Below, one piece after another: positions 5,409 to 7,811 of a DNA stretch of 7,811 bases. Source of the stretch: Candidatus Dojkabacteria bacterium (GTDB lineage: Bacteria; Patescibacteriota; Dojkabacteria; GCA-002793355); the NCBI GenBank assembly GCA_027033525.1, contig JALVLD010000155.1, forward strand, positions 1 through 7,811, in the 5' to 3' direction. Position numbers and translations under genes: made by a program. The notes below the pieces were generated by a model. The model did no database searches, was not told where the DNA came from, and saw only the letters and a program-made list of their open reading frames with translations. Within the stretch, counting starts at the first letter, position 1. The number at the start of each line of letters is the position of its first letter.

Positions 5409-5741
5409 ATGATAGGAAGAATATCAAATGGACTTTTAGCCGCAGTCCCAAATTGGCTACAATCTTCTTATGTTGGAGAAGATCTAACATTTGCGAAATT
5501 AGTTCAAAACATCTTGAACTTGTTGGTAGTTATAGTGGTTATTGCTGCAGTTATTTATCTTATTATTAATGGATTGAAGTTTGTAACTAGTGGCGGAGAC
5601 GCAGGAAAGGCACAAGAAGCTCAGAAAGGCATAACCTACGCAATCATTGGAATCGTTGTCGCAGTGGCAGCGGGGTTAGTGGTAAACTTTATATTAAACA
5701 AGTTAAGCACTAATATACAAGAAAATGCATTAACCGAATAG
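5409..5741 (+). CDS. T4SS pilin-like (VirB2/TrbC-type) small membrane protein
   Basis: Protein of 110 aa. A mildly hydrophobic N-terminus (1-30) leads to helix 1 (about 33-53), then the polar loop NGLKFVTSGGDAGKAQEAQK (54-73) and a Gly/Ala-rich helix 2 (about 74-96), with a short polar tail. The two-helix hairpin with a TSGGD-Lys loop is typical of the VirB2/TrbC-like pilins of CPR bacteria, which are expected to sit in the inner membrane and polymerise or line a channel. It is the first gene after the right-arm promoter. Its loop and second helix match the pilin at 6086 almost exactly (KAQEAQKGITYAIIGI in both), including 47 identical bases. It is the most canonical member of the set here. 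Confidence 0.88.
   Translation: MIGRISNGLLAAVPNWLQSSYVGEDLTFAKLVQNILNLLVVIVVIAAVIYLIINGLKFVTSGGDAGKAQEAQKGITYAIIGIVVAVAAGLVVNFILNKLSTNIQENALTE
5607..5653 (+). repeat. 47-base exact repeat, copy 1 (in pilin gene at 5409)
   Basis: All 47 bases match 6317-6363. The segment codes for the loop lysine region and the start of helix 2. Immediately upstream the two genes differ at about nine of 39 bases, mostly at third positions, so the perfect block stands out. Confidence 0.9.
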
Positions 5742-5748
5742 GGTTCCG

Positions 5749-5790
5749 AGCTGGCCTGTATCTATTATTAGGCGTGAAAACAGGAGAGCT
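5749..5790 (+). other. Possible imperfect hairpin between the first two right-arm pilin genes
   Basis: AGCTGGCCTG (5749-5758) can pair with CAGGAGAGCT (5781-5790) at eight of ten positions across a 22-base loop. It lies in an 81-base gap that is unusually long for this operon. There is no T-run after it, so it is not an obvious terminator; an mRNA-processing or stability element is possible. The match is modest and could be chance. Confidence 0.25.
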
Positions 5791-5822
5791 TAGCAACAGA
5801 GTAAATTTGAGCCATAAGAAAG

Positions 5823-6083
5823 ATGCAAGAACCGCCAAGTATGGATAAGCTTTTGAAAATTCCTGTTGTGCTATTTAATAATATATTGCTGCCTTTGATT
5901 GGTTTGGTGCTAATAGGGATGTTAATTTACGGAGGTATTATGCGAATGATCGCAGGGCCTAGTCCACAAAACGTAGCCAGAGCCAATGCAATTATTACGT
6001 GGGCTATTATTGGTTCTGTTGTAACACTGGCTAGTATTGTATTAGTAAAAACCTTTTCTAATATATTTGGAATTTCAACTTAG
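5823..6083 (+). CDS. Divergent pilin-like two-helix membrane protein
   Basis: Protein of 86 aa, the shortest of the set. Helix 1 (about 17-38) and helix 2 (about 57-77) enclose the loop GGIMRMIAGPSPQNVARANA (37-56). The Gly-Gly before the loop and the following WAIIG keep the pilin plan (compare YAIIG in its neighbours), but TSGG is replaced by AGPS and the spaced lysines by arginines. It may be a minor or adaptor subunit rather than the main pilin. The ATG at 5823 is preceded by a weak AAGAAAG; an in-frame stop at 5808-5810 excludes a longer protein, and a second ATG at 5841 is an alternative start. It lies two bases before the next pilin gene, so those two are translationally linked. Confidence 0.75.
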   Translation: MQEPPSMDKLLKIPVVLFNNILLPLIGLVLIGMLIYGGIMRMIAGPSPQNVARANAIITWAIIGSVVTLASIVLVKTFSNIFGIST

Positions 6084-6085
6084 TC

Positions 6086-6439
6086 ATGTCATTATTTGCA
6101 GCGATTCCAACGTTTACGTCGCGTGGCCCAACTGTGACACCGACACCAGTTCCGACCAATAGGCCTGTATTTTTGCGCTTTGGAACTACCCTGCCGGATC
6201 TGTACGCTGTGATTCAACAAGTATTAAACACTTTGATTTTAATTACAATTATAACTGCTGTTATTTATTTAATCTTAAATGGATTGAAATTTGTAACTAG
6301 CGGAGGCGATCAAGCTAAGGCACAAGAAGCTCAGAAAGGCATAACCTACGCAATCATTGGAATTATTATTGCGGTCTCTTCTTCTTTACTCGTACAATTT
6401 GTATTGACCAGGCTGGATGTAAACATAGTTACTTTCTAA
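6086..6439 (+). CDS. T4SS pilin-like protein with Thr/Pro-rich N-terminal extension
   Basis: Protein of 117 aa. The first ~35 residues are rich in Thr, Pro and Arg (TVTPTPVPTNRP at 16-27) and likely disordered or exposed. Helix 1 (about 46-64), the loop NGLKFVTSGGDQAKAQEAQK (65-84) and helix 2 (about 87-107) are very like the pilin at 5409; the variation is concentrated in the N-terminal head, helix 1 and the tail. The pattern suggests paralogues sharing an assembly surface while showing different heads. The ATG lies two bases after the preceding stop, so translation is likely coupled. The expected location is the inner membrane, then an assembled filament or channel. There is a 27-base gap to the SpoIID-like gene downstream. 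Confidence 0.87.
   Translation: MSLFAAIPTFTSRGPTVTPTPVPTNRPVFLRFGTTLPDLYAVIQQVLNTLILITIITAVIYLILNGLKFVTSGGDQAKAQEAQKGITYAIIGIIIAVSSSLLVQFVLTRLDVNIVTF
6317..6363 (+). repeat. 47-base exact repeat, copy 2 (in pilin gene at 6086)
   Basis: Identical to 5607-5653 at an offset of 710 bases. Sequence identity drops off sharply on both sides, which fits gene conversion or a recent local exchange between the two paralogues better than uniform divergence after duplication. Confidence 0.9.
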
Positions 6440-6466
6440 TAAGGTTTTTTTTAGGTAGAATATAAC

Positions 6467-7811
6467 ATGAAGCGTATTCTTTGGATTATTGCATTGCTTG
6501 GGGCATTTATTCTTTCTTATATGCATATTTATCCGGTCGTCGCGGATGAATTAGATGACATATACAAGGAAAAAAGCCAGAAAGAGAAACAATTGTCGAG
6601 TCTTGTAAGCAGTATTAAGCAGCTTAGTGCATCTAACGCGAGCTTAGGGTATAAAATTAGTGCGGTAAAAAAACAGTTAAAAAATGCAGAACAATTAACA
6701 CATGAGCTTGAAGCTAGTATAGACAAGTATGTGGATAAGGTAACCAAGCAAGATATTGAAATTCTAGAAACCAAACGTCAGCTAGCCAAGCGAGTTTCTT
6801 ACATATATGTTGAATCAAAACTACTTCCATACACTTATTTGTTGCAAATAAAGGATCTAGGCGAGTTTCTAGATAAAGCTGCAGTGTATTCATATTTATT
6901 TAGAACGTATCTGCAAAAAATTAAAGAATTAAATAGGAAACAAGAATATTATAGAGGCATAATTGAGCAACAAAAAAAACAAAAGCAGCAACTTAAAGCG
7001 CAAATTTTTAAGTTGCGAAAAATATATTCGAATTTGCTAGCAAGGCAAAAGTTAATCAGGGCACAAATTGCTGCGAAGTCGGCGGCCAAGGCCCAGCTAG
7101 TAAATGAGATTGTTTCGCTTAGTAAGAAAGCAGAAGAAATTATTGCGAGAAAAGCTGCTAGCCAAGGCGACGGATCTGGTGGCGGTGGCAACGGTTCTGG
7201 AGGTGGCGGTGTCACTCCTGACCAAGAGCGTGCCGGTTCATTTAAAATAACCGATTCTTCGGGGAATGTTATTGCAGAAAATGTAACAGGGCCAATAAGG
7301 TTGCGGGTTCTGGGTAATGGGTACTTTTTTGTTTCTCCGACTACTGACTCACGTCGATATTTTAAATATCGTGATACTTTAGAATTTAGAAAAGACACAA
7401 ATGTATATGTGATTAATGAATTGTCTATGCAGTCTTATATAAAAGGGCTTGGGGAAATACCATCTTGTTGGCCAATAGAAGCTGCAAAGGCCCAGGCAGT
7501 TGCAGCGCGTTCGTATGCAATTGCCTCTTTTAACAAACGCTCGGCACACAAATTCGATGTATACGATACACCAGCAGATCAAAATTACGTTGGGGTAGAT
7601 AAGGAATTAGAAAAATGTGGCGGTAAAACAAGTAACTGGGTACGCGGTGTAGATGCTACAGATAAGGAGGTGATGCTTTCTGGAGGACAAGTTATTATGG
7701 CTTATTTTCATTCAGCTGACGGTGGCCACACTTTATCTACAGCAGAAGTGTGGGGAGGAAGCCGTGCTTATGCACAGGCTAGAAGCGATAGATATTCTTC
7801 GAACGGTAAGT
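6467..7811 (+). CDS. Secreted coiled-coil protein with SpoIID/LytB peptidoglycan-cleaving domain (3' end outside window)
   Basis: 448 codons are visible with no stop. A signal peptide (KR, hydrophobic 4-22, likely cut after VVA at 24-26) is followed by charged coiled coil at about 27-115 and 150-230. The hinge LLQIKDLGEFLDKAAVYSYL between them resembles the PcsB/CwlO/EnvC coiled-coil domain. A Gly/Ser linker (234-248) leads to a SpoIID/LytB domain: LSMQSYIKGLGEIPSCWP with E330 at the position of the catalytic Glu of the EMP motif, EAAKAQAVAARSYA, DQNYVGV, HSADGGHT (415-422) and EVWGG. SpoIID enzymes are lytic transglycosylases acting on glycan strands stripped of stem peptides; C384 and H415 may take part in metal or substrate binding. 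AGG eleven bases before the ATG at 6467 is the ribosome site. It probably remodels the wall near the pilin apparatus, as inferred from gene order. Confidence 0.9.
   Translation, partial: MKRILWIIALLGAFILSYMHIYPVVADELDDIYKEKSQKEKQLSSLVSSIKQLSASNASLGYKISAVKKQLKNAEQLTHELEASIDKYVDKVTKQDIEILETKRQLAKRVSYIYVESKLLPYTYLLQIKDLGEFLDKAAVYSYLFRTYLQKIKELNRKQEYYRGIIEQQKKQKQQLKAQIFKLRKIYSNLLARQKLIRAQIAAKSAAKAQLVNEIVSLSKKAEEIIARKAASQGDGSGGGGNGSGGGGVTPDQERAGSFKITDSSGNVIAENVTGPIRLRVLGNGYFFVSPTTDSRRYFKYRDTLEFRKDTNVYVINELSMQSYIKGLGEIPSCWPIEAAKAQAVAARSYAIASFNKRSAHKFDVYDTPADQNYVGVDKELEKCGGKTSNWVRGVDATDKEVMLSGGQVIMAYFHSADGGHTLSTAEVWGGSRAYAQARSDRYSSNGK

Noticed and set aside
6529..7398. Long minus-strand open frames within the SpoIID-like gene
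   Set aside because: They mirror the Lys/Gln/Glu-rich coiled coil and the Gly linker, giving Leu/Cys- and Pro-rich translations typical of antisense frames.
1..7811. CRISPR arrays, insertion sequences or prophage genes
   Set aside because: No regularly spaced repeats, transposase motifs, terminal inverted repeats or phage structural genes were seen.

Overview
The window looks like a chromosomal replication origin region from a Candidate Phyla Radiation (Patescibacteria) bacterium or a close relative. The reasons are AT-rich DNA, very compact spacing, several small two-helix VirB2/TrbC-like 'T4SS pilin' proteins of a type common in that group, a divergent MraY/WecA-family membrane transferase, and a coiled-coil SpoIID/LytB protein. 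No taxonomic marker allows a firmer placement. TAA, TAG and TGA all end genes, so the standard code fits.

The centre (about 4726-5073) is a 348-base gap holding four perfect 9-base DnaA boxes (TTATCCACA, both orientations) in AT-rich DNA next to dnaN. I read it as oriC. Transcription diverges around it: nearly everything to the left is on the minus strand and nearly everything to the right is on the plus strand, so most genes run with their replication fork. dnaA is not in the window.

Left arm, read leftward from oriC: dnaN (sliding clamp) starts almost on top of a TATAAT element, so its mRNA may be leaderless. A packed series follows: a 157-aa membrane protein of unknown function, a polyprenyl-phosphate sugar-phosphate transferase homologue whose usual acidic active-site residues are partly replaced, a SAM-dependent methyltransferase with a C-terminal Trm112-like zinc-ribbon relic, two pilin-like proteins, and the start of a third protein cut by the window edge. 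Gaps are 1-19 bases, or the genes overlap (TAATG between two of them), which suggests one operon.

Right arm: a 76-aa tail-anchored membrane protein sits between oriC and the divergent promoter region and is the one right-side gene on the minus strand. Three pilin-like genes follow on the plus strand; the first and third share an exact 47-base repeat. Last is a secreted PcsB/EnvC-type coiled-coil protein joined by a Gly-rich linker to a SpoIID/LytB peptidoglycan-cleaving domain, cut by the right edge.

Taken together, the window places an origin and the sliding clamp between two divergent sets of small pilin-like membrane proteins, with envelope-glycan and peptidoglycan genes in the same transcription units. 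A working idea is that the pilins are subunits of a surface appendage or DNA/protein translocation channel, and that the SpoIID protein opens the wall for it or remodels it. That link is inference from gene order only.
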